Positions 1 through 10,763 of a DNA stretch of 64,000 nt are shown here, piece by piece. This stretch comes from Salsipaludibacter sp963735045. Its GTDB lineage: Bacteria > Actinomycetota > Nitriliruptoria > Nitriliruptorales > Nitriliruptoraceae. The position numbers were made by a program, and so were the translations under genes. Where the stretch lies: the NCBI GenBank assembly GCA_963735045.1, contig CAVTIZ010000002.1, positions 434,001-498,000 of the forward strand. The letters run 5' to 3'. The notes beneath the pieces are model-generated. The model searched no databases and had not been told where the DNA came from. It worked only from the letters and a program-made list of their open reading frames with translations. Numbering within the stretch: the stretch's first letter is position 1; every line of letters begins with the position of its first letter.

Positions 1-957
1 ATCGACCTGGCCTACGACGGGGCTGGCTTCCGCGGGTTCGCGAGCCAACCCGACCTTCCCACCGTGCAGGGCACCCTCGAGGGTGCCCTGTCTCGTCTGT
101 GTGGCCTGGTGCACGGTCGCGACCCCGTGCCGGGCGTCCCACTGGTCGACGACCGGATCGCCACGACCTGTGCCGGCCGCACCGATGCCGGGGTGCACGC
201 GCTGGCCCAGTCCGTGCACCTCGACGTGGACGGGGCCTGGTCGGCGGCTGCGCAACGGTTCGTCCGACTCGCCCACGAGGACCCGCAGGAACTCGCCCGG
301 CGACTCCACGACCTGGTCGGCGAGGCCGTGACCATCTGGTCGGTCATGGTGGTCGGTGCGGACTTCGATGCCCGCTTCTCGGCCGGCGAGCGCCGCTACC
401 GCTACGTGCTGACCGACGCCGGGGCCATCGACCCGCGTGGCCGCGGCCACCGCTGGGACGTCGGTGCGGCCCTCGACGACGCGGCGATGCACGCCGCCGC
501 ACAGCGCCTGCTGGGCGAGCACGACTTCGCGTCGTTGTGCCGGCGCTCGGGCGGGCGGCACACCCGTCGGCGCATCGACGAGATCGCCGTGCGCCGCAGC
601 GCCGGCCGGGGACCCGCCGGGGGCCGGGCCGGCCGCGGCGAGGAGATCCACCTCACGCTGCGTGGTCCGGCCTTCTGCCACCAACAGGTGCGTGCCATCA
701 CCGGATGCCTGGTCGAGATCGGGCTGGGCAAGGAGGACCCGGACTGGATGGGGGAGGTGCTTGCCGCCCGCGACCGGTCCGTCGCCGCGCGGGTCGCGCC
801 CCCGGGGGGCCTGACACTGGAGGCCGTCGCCTATCCCGACCCCTGGCCCGACGCCCCGCATCGTCCCGGCGCCATGGTGCGCAGTGCGAGCGAATCCAGA
901 CCATCGGCCACGGGCGCTGCCATCGGCGGCCGGCCGGGTGACCGGGGGTCGTCTTGA
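1..957 (+). CDS. truA: tRNA pseudouridine(38-40) synthase TruA, 5' end missing
   Basis: The open frame enters at base 1, so the start codon and probably only a few residues lie outside the window. The enzyme isomerises uridines 38-40 in the anticodon arm of tRNA. Seen: the N-terminal YDG motif, the TVQG segment, and the family active-site motif AGRTDAGVHA, whose catalytic Asp codon is at 184-186. Later come RRYRY and a C-terminal FCHQQVR segment typical of TruA. About 318 codons remain, slightly long because of an Arg/Gly/Ser-rich tail after the conserved PDPWPDA end. The gene sits directly before rplM-rpsI, its usual neighbours in actinobacteria. The proposed rplM promoter overlaps the truA stop. 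Confidence 0.95.
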   Translation: MDLAYDGAGFRGFASQPDLPTVQGTLEGALSRLCGLVHGRDPVPGVPLVDDRIATTCAGRTDAGVHALAQSVHLDVDGAWSAAAQRFVRLAHEDPQELARRLHDLVGEAVTIWSVMVVGADFDARFSAGERRYRYVLTDAGAIDPRGRGHRWDVGAALDDAAMHAAAQRLLGEHDFASLCRRSGGRHTRRRIDEIAVRRSAGRGPAGGRAGRGEEIHLTLRGPAFCHQQVRAITGCLVEIGLGKEDPDWMGEVLAARDRSVAARVAPPGGLTLEAVAYPDPWPDAPHRPGAMVRSASESRPSATGAAIGGRPGDRGSS

Positions 958-983
958 CCCGATGCGGCGGCCGTCGCTACCCT
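954..983 (+). promoter_or_regulatory. sigma-70-type promoter of the rplM-rpsI operon
   Basis: TTGACC at 954-959 and TACCCT at 978-983 are separated by 18 bp. The -35 overlaps the truA stop codon. It leaves a leader of roughly 220 nt before rplM in which no gene is evident. The match to actinobacterial -35/-10 consensus is seen; activity is inferred. Confidence 0.6.
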
Positions 984-1210
984 CGGATCGTCGCGGCCCC
1001 GGTCGGGTCGCGTTTCCGTGCTGTCGCACGTGGAGGCGATCCCGAGGGACACCTCCCACGCCTGCTCCGGACCAGCCACCGACGCCGACCCGGCGGACCA
1101 CCGGTGGCACGCACCCGTCGGTGTCCGAGCGCGCCGCGACCTGCACGAGCGGTCCCGTGACCGCGCATGAACCCACACCATTCCACCCGTACCTCGCAAA
1201 GGCCCATCCC

Positions 1211-1645
1211 ATGCGGACCTACAGCCCCAGCGGCAAGGACATCACGCGGGACTGGTTCGTCGTGGACGCCGAGGGTCAGACCCTCGGGCGCCTGGCGACC
1301 CGGATCGCGACCGTCCTCCGTGGCAAGCACAAGCCGACCTTCGCCCGCCACCTCGACATGGGCGACCACGTGATCGTGGTCAACGCCGACAAGATCGAGC
1401 TCGCCGGCGAGAAGGCCGCCGACAAGGTCTACCACCGCCACTCGAACTTCCCCGGTGGCCTCAAGTCGGTGCCCTTCGCCACGATGCTCGAGACCAAGCC
1501 GACCCAGATCGTGGAGTCGGCCGTCAAGGGCATGCTGCCCAAGAACAAGCTGGGCCGGGCGATGGCGCTCAAGCTGAAGGTCTACGCCGGCCCCGAGCAC
1601 CCGCACGAGGCCCAGCAGCCCAAGCCCTTCCCCGACTTCGTCTGA
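1211..1645 (+). CDS. rplM: 50S ribosomal protein L13
   Basis: This is a 144-residue protein of normal L13 length. It starts MRTYSPSG and carries the family core WFVVDAEGQTLGRLAT, followed by the KHKPTF and GDHVIVVNA motifs and the C-terminal MLPKNKLGR and KVYAG elements. The ATG at 1211 is chosen because it gives the standard N-terminus and has AAAGG 9 nt upstream; the frame is open further upstream but without homology. L13 binds 23S rRNA early in large-subunit assembly. It is followed by rpsI after 133 nt, the near-universal bacterial rplM-rpsI pair. Confidence 0.97.
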   Translation: MRTYSPSGKDITRDWFVVDAEGQTLGRLATRIATVLRGKHKPTFARHLDMGDHVIVVNADKIELAGEKAADKVYHRHSNFPGGLKSVPFATMLETKPTQIVESAVKGMLPKNKLGRAMALKLKVYAGPEHPHEAQQPKPFPDFV

Positions 1646-1778
1646 CCCGAACGACCACGCACGACCGCACCACCAAGTCCGTGACAAAACCCCGACGGCG
1701 ACGCGCCGGGACGGGGGACAACCCACGGCGGCACCCACCCATCCCGGCACACGCTGTCGGACAACGAGGACCACCACC

Positions 1779-2165
<387 letters not shown>

Positions 2166-2186
2166 TCGACAGCGGTCATCCCACGA

Positions 2187-2218
2187 TCCGGCGTCGCTTG
2201 CCCACAGGCGGCGCCGGA
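2187..2218 (+). terminator. hairpin terminator after rpsI
   Basis: An 11-bp inverted repeat (2187-2197 with 2208-2218, one G-U pair) encloses a 10-nt loop. It lies 22 nt after the rpsI stop. No T-tract follows, as is usual in very GC-rich actinobacteria. Confidence 0.5.
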
Positions 2219-2257
2219 CGCATGTGACGCCACCCGGTCCACCCCGGACCGGCCCCG

Positions 2258-2300
2258 GGCCCCACGACCTGACACCCGACCTGACACCGGACCTGCCCCC
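2258..2300 (+). repeat. short direct repeat between rpsI and glmM
   Basis: The segment CGACCTGACACC occurs twice, followed by a third degenerate copy GGACCTGCCCCC, with a period of about 12 bp. It is one of several C-rich mini-repeats in this window and has no visible coding role. Confidence 0.45.
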
Positions 2301-2380
2301 GACAGGCCCCGACGACCGACGACCAGCGCCCGACCAGCGGCACGGCTGCCGCTGTGGGGACGACGCGATCGGAGCCATCG

Positions 2381-3748
2381 ATGGCACGCATCTTCGGGAC
2401 CGACGGCGTCCGCGGACGCGCCAACACCGACGTGACGCCCGAGTTCGCGATGCGACTCGGCCGCCAGGTCGTCCGGGTACTGGCCGAGGAGGGCACCCCG
2501 CGGCCCATGATCCTGCTGGGCCAGGACCCGCGCGTGTCGTCGCCCATGCTGGCCATGGCGCTGGCGTCCGGCGTCGCCTCCGCCGGTGGCGACGTGGTCG
2601 ACCTGGGCGTCGTGCCGACGCCCGCCGTGGCCCACCTCACCGCCGCGACCGACGCCGGTGCGGGTGCCATGATCTCGGCGTCGCACAACCCGATGGCCGA
2701 CAACGGGATCAAGTTCTTCGGTGGTGACGGCTTCAAGCTGTCCGACGCCGAGGAGGAACGACTCGAGGACCTGCTGGCCGGCCCCACGGCGGCTCCGGGG
2801 CCCCGCCCCACCGGTGTCGACGTCGGCAGCATCCGGTCGGCCCCGGACCTGGTCGCGGACTACGTGGACCACCTCGTCGGCACCGGCGACGACCTGTCCG
2901 GCCTGACCGTGGTCGTCGACGCTGCCAACGGTGGGGCGTCGGCCGTCGCCTCGGTCGTCTACCAACGACTGGGCGCACGCGTGGTCGCCATCCACGACCA
3001 GCCCGACGGAACCAACATCAACCGCGAGTGCGGGTCCACGCATCCGGAGTCGCTGCGGGCCGCCGTGGTGGCCCACGACGCCGACGTCGGGATCGCCCAC
3101 GACGGGGACGCCGACCGCCTGATCGCGGTCGACCACCGTGGACGTGAGGTCGATGGCGACGTGGTCCTGGCCGTCCTCGCGCTCCAGGCACGCGACGAGG
3201 GCCAACTGGCCGAGGACACGGTGGTGACCACGGTCATGACCAACCTCGGGTTCCGACGCGCCATGGCCGCCCAGGGCGTCGACGTCGTGTCGACGCCGGT
3301 CGGAGACCGCCACGTGCTGGAGGCGCTGCGCACGCGCGACCTCACGTTGGGCGGCGAGCAGTCCGGCCACGTCATCGACCTTCGCCACGGAACGACCGGC
3401 GACGGGATCCTGACGGCCGTCCGGTTGCTGGGCGTGGTGGCCACGACCGGGCGACCGCTGGCCGACCTCGCCACGGTGATGGAGCGGCTGCCGCAGGTGC
3501 TGGTCAACGTCGAGGGCGTGGACCGCGGCCGGCTGGCGGACGCCACCGTCGTGGAGGAGGCGATCGCACGCGTCGAGGCCGACCTCGGCGAGGAGGGCCG
3601 GGTCCTGGTGCGGCCGTCGGGCACCGAGCCGGTCATCCGCGTCATGGTCGAGGCGCCGACCGCCACCGCCGCCGACGCCGCCGCCGCCACGATCGTCGAC
3701 GCAGTGCGCGAAAGCCTCTCCCTCGACACCCCGCTCCCCTCCGCCTGA
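2381..3748 (+). CDS. glmM: phosphoglucosamine mutase
   Basis: The 455-residue protein converts glucosamine-6-phosphate to glucosamine-1-phosphate in UDP-GlcNAc synthesis. Seen: the N-terminal ARIFGTDGVRG, the phosphoserine loop ISASHNP with the catalytic Ser at residue 101, the Mg-binding DGDADR motif, the sugar-binding GGEQSGH, and the C-terminal phosphate-binding RPSGTEPVIR. Length and domain order fit GlmM. The ATG at 2381 is preferred over an in-frame start 27 nt upstream because it begins at the conserved block and has GGAG 6 nt before it. The gene lies between rpsI and glmS, which makes its substrate. Confidence 0.96.
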   Translation: MARIFGTDGVRGRANTDVTPEFAMRLGRQVVRVLAEEGTPRPMILLGQDPRVSSPMLAMALASGVASAGGDVVDLGVVPTPAVAHLTAATDAGAGAMISASHNPMADNGIKFFGGDGFKLSDAEEERLEDLLAGPTAAPGPRPTGVDVGSIRSAPDLVADYVDHLVGTGDDLSGLTVVVDAANGGASAVASVVYQRLGARVVAIHDQPDGTNINRECGSTHPESLRAAVVAHDADVGIAHDGDADRLIAVDHRGREVDGDVVLAVLALQARDEGQLAEDTVVTTVMTNLGFRRAMAAQGVDVVSTPVGDRHVLEALRTRDLTLGGEQSGHVIDLRHGTTGDGILTAVRLLGVVATTGRPLADLATVMERLPQVLVNVEGVDRGRLADATVVEEAIARVEADLGEEGRVLVRPSGTEPVIRVMVEAPTATAADAAAATIVDAVRESLSLDTPLPSA

Positions 3749-4126
3749 CCCCGCCCCCCCACCCGCCCCGAGCGCGGGCGTTCGTGCCGGGATGTCGGCC
3801 GGATCGCCCCCGGTGGGCGCGACGGTGGCGAAGCAACCGCGCACGGCGTGGTGGGGTCGGGACACGGCCCCCGAACCGGACGTGAGCGCGTGGACGAGGT
3901 GGGATCGTCGGGGTGCGAGGGGTGATCGATAGTCTCCGGAGGGCGCCGGTCGGGGGTGTCGACCGGTCGTGGGCCCCACAACCCATCCCCAGAACCCACC
4001 CCCAGAACCCACCGCTTCGGAACCCAGGGCCAGGACCCCCGGCCAGGACCCCCGGCCAGGACCCAGGCGGGAACCCACGGCTGCCACCTCGCCCGCACCG
4101 TCCCATCCACGGCAGAAGGACTTCCC
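3749..4126 (+). repeat. glmM-glmS intergenic region with C-rich mini-repeats
   Basis: No gene is evident in these 378 bp. A candidate -10 box TAGTCT is at 3930-3935. From about 3978 to 4078 the DNA is made of short direct repeats: copies of CCCAGAACCCACC, then three copies of CCAGGACCC spaced about 14 bp apart. AGAAGGA at 4114-4120 is the ribosome-binding site of glmS. The repeat vocabulary matches that inside the coding gene at 48.4 kb. Confidence 0.6.
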
Positions 4127-5974
<1,848 letters not shown>

Positions 5975-5977
5975 GCC

Positions 5978-5992
5978 ACCGGCAACGCCGGT
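5978..5992 (+). terminator. small hairpin after glmS
   Basis: ACCGGC and GCCGGT form a 6-bp stem with an AAC loop just after the glmS stop. The stem is short, so terminator function is tentative. The neighbouring gene converges from the other strand. Confidence 0.3.
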
Positions 5993-6040
5993 CACGGGGA
6001 CGGGTGCCGGGGCCGTGGCGGTCGACCTCCCCAGCCGGGC

Positions 6041-7075
6041 TCAGGCGGCGAGGAAGTGGTGGAACACCACGTTGAAGTGGTCGAGGGCGTCCAGGAAGGG
6101 CCCGTGGCCCGAGCCGGCGAACTGGTGCATCTCGACCTCGCCGCCCCGCTCGTCGTAGGTGGTCAGGACGTCACGGATCTGGTCGACCATGCGCTGGGGC
6201 GGGTAGGCCTCCTCGCCCGGCCAGCCCGGCACCAGTCCGGCCTGGCCCAGGGTCCCCATCTCCCACGGGGAGGCGTTGGCGACCACGATGTCGTCCTCAC
6301 CGTGGATCCACAGCACGGGGGGCTTGGGGTCGAGGTCGACCAGGTCCGCCCAACTGCAGTGGCGGGGCGACAGGGCGTTGAGGACCCCGACCTCGCCCGG
6401 GGCCATCCCGGGCCAGTTGTCGGAGGCCACCAGGTCTCCGGGGTAGCCACGGTCCCCGACTTCGCTGAGCAGGACCTCGTCCAGCAGCACCTGCTCGAAC
6501 TCCGGGTCGAGCGTGAACGACGGCGACCAGTAGGACGTGCGCATCACGTTCAGGGGCGACACCGGGGAGTCCGTCGAGCGGTCGTGGGCCAGCAGCGCGG
6601 CCACGAAGTCGGGGTTGCCGGTCCCGCCACCGGAGCCGGCGTGGTCGTCGGTGGTCGGGGTGCCGTCGGGGTGCACGCCCCCGTAGCCGTGGGGCGACAC
6701 GGGGTCGACGAAGGTCAGCGACGCGACGGCCCCCGGGCGATCGATGGCGTAGGCGGCGATGGCCGCACCCCCGGTGGACCAGCCTGCGAGGTGGACGGGA
6801 CCGTCGACCTCCAGGGCATCGAGCAGTGCCGCCGTGTCGTCGGACCAGTCACGCAGGCCGCGGGTGGCGTCGATGACACGCGGTTCGGTGCGACCGAAGC
6901 CGCGCAGGTCCGGCGCCAGCAGGTGCAGGTCGTCGGGCGCGGTCTCCATGACCTGTTGCCAGAAGCGACCGGTCGACAGGTTGCCGTGGAGCAGGACCAC
7001 GGGCACGCCGTCGGGCGGTCCCGACTCGTGGAGGTGCATCCGGCCCCGGTCCGTGTCGACCATGCGGGTGTCCAT
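6041..7075 (-). CDS. alpha/beta-fold hydrolase
   Basis: A 344-residue single-domain alpha/beta hydrolase. Seen: the oxyanion-loop motif LLHGNLSTG, the nucleophile elbow GWSTGG with Ser100, an acid in the HGEDDIVV strand, and a C-terminal His in GSGHGPF, which together form a plausible Ser-Asp-His triad. A longer-than-usual lid or cap lies between residues about 130 and 250. AGGAG is 8 nt before the ATG and a TAGGGT -10 box lies 37 nt upstream. Substrate cannot be predicted; esterase, epoxide hydrolase-like and haloalkane dehalogenase-like members share this layout. It is a single-gene unit converging on glmS. Confidence 0.85.
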   Translation of the reverse strand: MDTRMVDTDRGRMHLHESGPPDGVPVVLLHGNLSTGRFWQQVMETAPDDLHLLAPDLRGFGRTEPRVIDATRGLRDWSDDTAALLDALEVDGPVHLAGWSTGGAAIAAYAIDRPGAVASLTFVDPVSPHGYGGVHPDGTPTTDDHAGSGGGTGNPDFVAALLAHDRSTDSPVSPLNVMRTSYWSPSFTLDPEFEQVLLDEVLLSEVGDRGYPGDLVASDNWPGMAPGEVGVLNALSPRHCSWADLVDLDPKPPVLWIHGEDDIVVANASPWEMGTLGQAGLVPGWPGEEAYPPQRMVDQIRDVLTTYDERGGEVEMHQFAGSGHGPFLDALDHFNVVFHHFLAA

Positions 7076-7111
7076 CGTGTCGCTCCTGGGTCGTGTCGCT
7101 GCTGTCGCCCG

Positions 7112-7117
7112 ACCCTA
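7112..7117 (-). promoter_or_regulatory. -10 box for the alpha/beta hydrolase gene
   Basis: TAGGGT on the minus strand lies 37 nt before the start codon and fits the TANNNT pattern seen across the window. No clear -35 is visible. Confidence 0.45.
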
Positions 7118-7137
7118 GGACGCGACCGGCCAGGCGG

Positions 7138-7205
7138 GTCCGGGTTCGGCGGTCGGGTTCAGGGGTCGGTTCGGGATCGGATTCAGGCGTCGGGTTCGGC
7201 GGCAC
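7138..7205. repeat. GGGTTCGG-type degenerate mini-repeats
   Basis: Imperfect copies of a GGGTTCGG/GGTTCAGG-like unit fill the space between the start of the hydrolase gene and the end of the DUF885 gene. No coding function is seen. Confidence 0.4.
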
Positions 7206-7232
7206 GCGTTCGCCGAGGTCGCGAACGGGCCG

Positions 7233-8906
7233 TCAGCCCAGCCCGAGCTGGTCGTGTACCGAGGTGGTGAGCACGGGCAGCGGCAGGCCACCGCGGACCA
7301 GCACGGCGTCGTGGAACGCGGCGATGTCGAAGTCGTCCCCGAGCACCTCGCGGGCCTGCGCCCGCAGGGCGAACAGGTGTCGCTGGCCCATCTTGTACGA
7401 CAGCGCCTGGCCGGGCATGGCGATGTAGCGGTCGACCTCCTGGGCGACGACGTCGAGGTTCATCGGCGTCCAGCGTTCGAACCAGTCGATGGCCTGCTGG
7501 CGGCTCCAGCCCTTGGCGTGGATCCCGGTGTCGACCACCAGCCGTCCGGCCCGCCAGGCATCGGCGGTCAGCATCCCGAGCCGGTCGAGGTCCGACGAGT
7601 ACAGCCCCATCTCGTCGGCGAGCCGTTCGGTGTACAGCCCCCAGCCCTCGGCGTGGGCGGTGTTGACGCCGTAGCGCCGGAAGGCCGGGACGTCGGTCAA
7701 CTCCTGGGCAAGGGTGCGGTCGAAGTGGTGTCCGGGGACGGCCTCGTGGAACGCCACGCCCTCGTACAGGAATCGGGGTCGTTCGTGGGCGTCGTGGGTG
7801 TTGATGAAGTACGTGCCGGGTCGCGAGCCATCCTCGGCCGGCGGGTAGTAGTAGGCCGGTGGGACGCCGGGCGCGAGCGCAGGCGGGACCGGCTTGACCT
7901 GGCACGGTGCCTTGGGGCGGGCGTTGAACCAGCCGTCGATCGCCTCCCAGGCACGGGCCACCACCTCCTCGGCATGGGTGACCATCGCCTCGGGGGAGTC
8001 GTAGCGCAGGTCCGGATCGGTGCGCAGCCGGTCGAACAGCGCGTCGAGGTCCGACACGCCCAGCGCCGACTGCCCGATGCCGGCCCACTCCACCGGCAGG
8101 TCCTGCTGGGCATCGGTGACCCCGATGTCGTGGACCTCGTCGGGGTCGACCGCGAGGCTGGTGTGGATCTGGCTGAGTGCCGCGTAGGCCTCGTCGCCGC
8201 CGGGCAGGTGCAGCAGGCCACCGTGCTCGTCGTCGCGGGCCGTGGGCAGCACCTCGTCACGGACGAAGTCGAGGTGTTCGGCGAATGCCGGTCGGATGGT
8301 CTCGTCGACCAGCGTGCGCATCGAGTCGCGCCAGTCCGACGCGACCTCGTCGGGCACGGCGATCCCGACGAACACGTCGTCGTCGAGGTCCGAGTCGAGG
8401 TAGGACCGGAGCTGGGCCATCACCCGGATGACGCTGCTGGCCGCGGGAGTCAGCCCGCGTTGGACCCGCGAGCGGTTGAGGTCGGCGGCCTCGCCGAGCA
8501 GGCGTGGCACCTGGGCGTACCTCGCCAGCAGCATCTGCGCCTGTTCCGCGGTCGCGGCGGCGGTCTGTGCGGCGGCGTTCTGCAGGTCGGCGTGGACCCC
8601 ACGGAGGGGGTCGATGGGCGCGGTCTCGATCTCGAGGTCGAGCAGGGTCACCTGTTCGCGGGCCTCGTGGACCAGCAGGTCGCGGGTGAGTCGGTCGTCG
8701 ACGTCGTCGGGCTCGAGCGCACCTGCGGCCTCGGCGGTCGCGGCGAGCCGGTCGCGCTCCCGCGCGAGCGCGTCCGGGTCGAGGCGTTCCAGCTGGTCGT
8801 CGAAGCGGTGGTCGCCCAGCAGCGTCGCCCACGACGGCGCAGCGGCCATCTGGGCGTCCCAGTGGTCCGCGGCCAGGTCGTGCAGTCGTTGCCCGTCGGT
8901 CGTCAT
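7233..8906 (-). CDS. DUF885 family protein (putative metallopeptidase-like)
   Basis: A 557-residue protein with the DUF885 pattern. It is mostly helical. Near residues 387-394 is HEAVPGHH, which includes an HExxxHH-type cluster, and at about 417-427 a second motif AHAEGWGLYTE supplies Glu/His residues. The later segment RAGRLVVDTGIHAKGWS is also family-typical. Together these look like a gluzincin-like zinc site, but biochemical function is poorly established for the family. No signal peptide is evident, so a cytoplasmic location is likely. The ATG at 8906 is preferred over longer open frame because homology starts there, with CGGAGA 7 nt upstream and a TACGGT -10 box 43 nt upstream. It is divergent from the NAD(P)HX repair gene. 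Confidence 0.85.
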   Translation of the reverse strand: MTTDGQRLHDLAADHWDAQMAAAPSWATLLGDHRFDDQLERLDPDALARERDRLAATAEAAGALEPDDVDDRLTRDLLVHEAREQVTLLDLEIETAPIDPLRGVHADLQNAAAQTAAATAEQAQMLLARYAQVPRLLGEAADLNRSRVQRGLTPAASSVIRVMAQLRSYLDSDLDDDVFVGIAVPDEVASDWRDSMRTLVDETIRPAFAEHLDFVRDEVLPTARDDEHGGLLHLPGGDEAYAALSQIHTSLAVDPDEVHDIGVTDAQQDLPVEWAGIGQSALGVSDLDALFDRLRTDPDLRYDSPEAMVTHAEEVVARAWEAIDGWFNARPKAPCQVKPVPPALAPGVPPAYYYPPAEDGSRPGTYFINTHDAHERPRFLYEGVAFHEAVPGHHFDRTLAQELTDVPAFRRYGVNTAHAEGWGLYTERLADEMGLYSSDLDRLGMLTADAWRAGRLVVDTGIHAKGWSRQQAIDWFERWTPMNLDVVAQEVDRYIAMPGQALSYKMGQRHLFALRAQAREVLGDDFDIAAFHDAVLVRGGLPLPVLTTSVHDQLGLG

Positions 8907-8948
8907 CGCGGTCTCCGAGTCGGTGGCTGGATGGGTTCCCGGGTGGCC

Positions 8949-8954
8949 ACCGTA
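8949..8954 (-). promoter_or_regulatory. -10 box for the DUF885 gene
   Basis: TACGGT on the minus strand, 43 nt before the start. It shares the 165-bp divergent region with the -10 box of the NAD(P)HX repair gene. Confidence 0.45.
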
Positions 8955-9037
8955 GACCGCATCCCCACCCCCTCCGTGCTCCGGGAGGTCGCGAGATCGC
9001 GTCCGGGCGGCCCCCGGGCAGGCCGGCGCGCCTGTCG

Positions 9038-9043
9038 TAGGGT
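9038..9043 (+). promoter_or_regulatory. -10 box for the NAD(P)HX repair gene
   Basis: TAGGGT, 28 nt before the proposed GTG start at 9072. It fits the TANNNT pattern; no clear -35 is visible. Confidence 0.45.
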
Positions 9044-9071
9044 GACGGCATCGACGACCCGGGAGACTGCC

Positions 9072-10655
9072 GTGGCTGCACCGTCGCTCCATCCCCACCA
9101 GGTGCCCCTGCTGGATGCGGCGTCGGCCGCCGCGGGGGACCGTGCCGCGGTCGAGGCCGGTGCCACGTGGGACGGGCTCATGCGGCGTGCCGCCGGTGCG
9201 CTGGCACGTGGCGTCGCCGACGTGGTGCCACGCACCTATGGCCGCCGGGTGGTGCTGGTGGTCGGGCCGGGCAACAACGGTGGCGACGGGTGGGCGGCCG
9301 CCCCGCGCCTGGCCGCCCGGGGCATGGCGGTGACGGTGGTGTCGATGGTCGACCTCGACGCCGAGCTGTCGGACGCGGCGGCTGGGCATCGCGCGGCCTG
9401 GCGGCATCGCGGTGGGCGAGTGGACGTGGGGCTCGGGGCCCTGGACGCGACCCTGGACCGGGCCGACGTGGTCGTCGACTGCTTGTTGGGGACCGGCGCG
9501 ACCGGCGCGCCCCGGGGCGAGTTCGGTGACGCGGTCGAGGCCATCGGGCGGGCCCGGGCCGCCGGTGCCGTCGTGGTCGCCTGCGACGTGCCAACGGGGG
9601 TCGACGCCGACACCGGGGAGGTCCACGACCCGGTGGTGTCGGCCGACCGGACGGTCACCTTCGGCGCGCGCAAACGGGGACTCCTGCTCGCGCCGGCGTC
9701 CTGGCACGCGGGGGAGGTCGTCGTGGGCGACCTTGGACCCGACTACCCCACCGACAGCCGCTGGGCCGCCCTGACCGCGGCCGGCGCCACGCCGCGACCG
9801 CTCCCCCCCGACGCCGACAAGGTCGCGCGAGGTCGCGTGCTGGTGGTCGCGGGGTCCGTGGGGACCGCGGGTGCCGCCATCCTGTGCACGCGTGCTGCCC
9901 TGGGCGCCGGTGGTGGCCTGGTCACGTTGGCCACGCCGGCCCACATCCAGCGGGTCGTGGCCCCCGTGGTGCCCGCCGCCATGACGGTCCGGCTGTCCCA
10001 CGCCGGTGAGCACGTGTCGGTGGACGCCGTGGAGGACCTGCCCGACGTGGCGGGCTTCGACGCCGTGGTGGTGGGTCCCGGGCTCGGCCCGGTCGACGGG
10101 ACTCGCGCCGTCGTGGACCACCTGCTGGCCCATGCGCGTCGGGTCGTGCTGGACGCCGACGCCATCAATGTGTTCCGTGACGACCCGGACGCCCTGCGCG
10201 AGCACGCCGGTGACCTGGTCGTGACCCCCCACGAGCGTGAACTGGCCCGACTCGGCGGGGGCGAGGACGGTCCGGATGCGTGGCGCCATCGCAGCCAGCG
10301 GGTGCCCGAGCTGGCGGCCGCGATGCGCGCGACCATCGTCGCCAAGGGTCCGGGCACGCTCGTGGCCGCACCCGACGGGCGGGTGTGGGTGACCCCGCTG
10401 GGCGGTCCCGAACTGGGCACGGGTGGCTCCGGCGACGTCCTTGCCGGGTTGCTCGGCGCCGTCTCCGCCCGGGCCGACGAGCTCCCCCCGGCGGTGGCCG
10501 CGGGCGTGTGGCGACACGCGTTCGCCGCCCACCGGGTCGCCGCGTCACGCGGCGTCGCCCGCTGCAGCCCCGACGAGCTCACCGCCGCGCTGGCCGACGC
10601 CGACGGGGACCTGGCCCGGCTGGCACGGGACGAGCCGGGCTGGCCCGTGGGCTGA
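9072..10655 (+). CDS. nnr: bifunctional NAD(P)H-hydrate epimerase / ADP-dependent dehydratase
   Basis: A 527-residue two-domain metabolite-repair enzyme that rescues damaged NAD(P)HX. The N-terminal YjeF-type epimerase domain (residues 1 to about 215) shows VVGPGNNGGDGW and CDVPTGVDADTG. The C-terminal ribokinase-like dehydratase (about 230-527) shows VVAGSVGTAGAA, TPHERELARL and the nucleotide-binding GTGGSGDVLAGLLG. The same fusion is found between glmS and alr in many actinobacteria. The GTG at 9072 gives the expected N-terminus and follows GGGAGA by 5 nt. The frame is open upstream but overlaps the opposite-strand gene. Confidence 0.93.
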   Translation: MAAPSLHPHQVPLLDAASAAAGDRAAVEAGATWDGLMRRAAGALARGVADVVPRTYGRRVVLVVGPGNNGGDGWAAAPRLAARGMAVTVVSMVDLDAELSDAAAGHRAAWRHRGGRVDVGLGALDATLDRADVVVDCLLGTGATGAPRGEFGDAVEAIGRARAAGAVVVACDVPTGVDADTGEVHDPVVSADRTVTFGARKRGLLLAPASWHAGEVVVGDLGPDYPTDSRWAALTAAGATPRPLPPDADKVARGRVLVVAGSVGTAGAAILCTRAALGAGGGLVTLATPAHIQRVVAPVVPAAMTVRLSHAGEHVSVDAVEDLPDVAGFDAVVVGPGLGPVDGTRAVVDHLLAHARRVVLDADAINVFRDDPDALREHAGDLVVTPHERELARLGGGEDGPDAWRHRSQRVPELAAAMRATIVAKGPGTLVAAPDGRVWVTPLGGPELGTGGSGDVLAGLLGAVSARADELPPAVAAGVWRHAFAAHRVAASRGVARCSPDELTAALADADGDLARLARDEPGWPVG

Positions 10656-10763
10656 CCACCACCACGATCGCCGGCCGAGGTCGCGACCCGGGCCCGCGGA
10701 CCGCCCCGCCCGCCGGGTTGCGGAGGTCGGGCACACTCGCGGACGACGACGACCGGAGGACCT

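Noticed and set aside
984..1210. A possible ribosomal-protein leader or riboswitch before rplM
   Set aside because: No conserved L13-leader or other known motif could be recognised; only a plain leader is supported.
7254..9071. Extension of the NAD(P)HX repair frame far upstream
   Set aside because: The added sequence is antisense to the DUF885 gene and unlike the enzyme family; the GTG at 9072 has a ribosome-binding site and -10 box.
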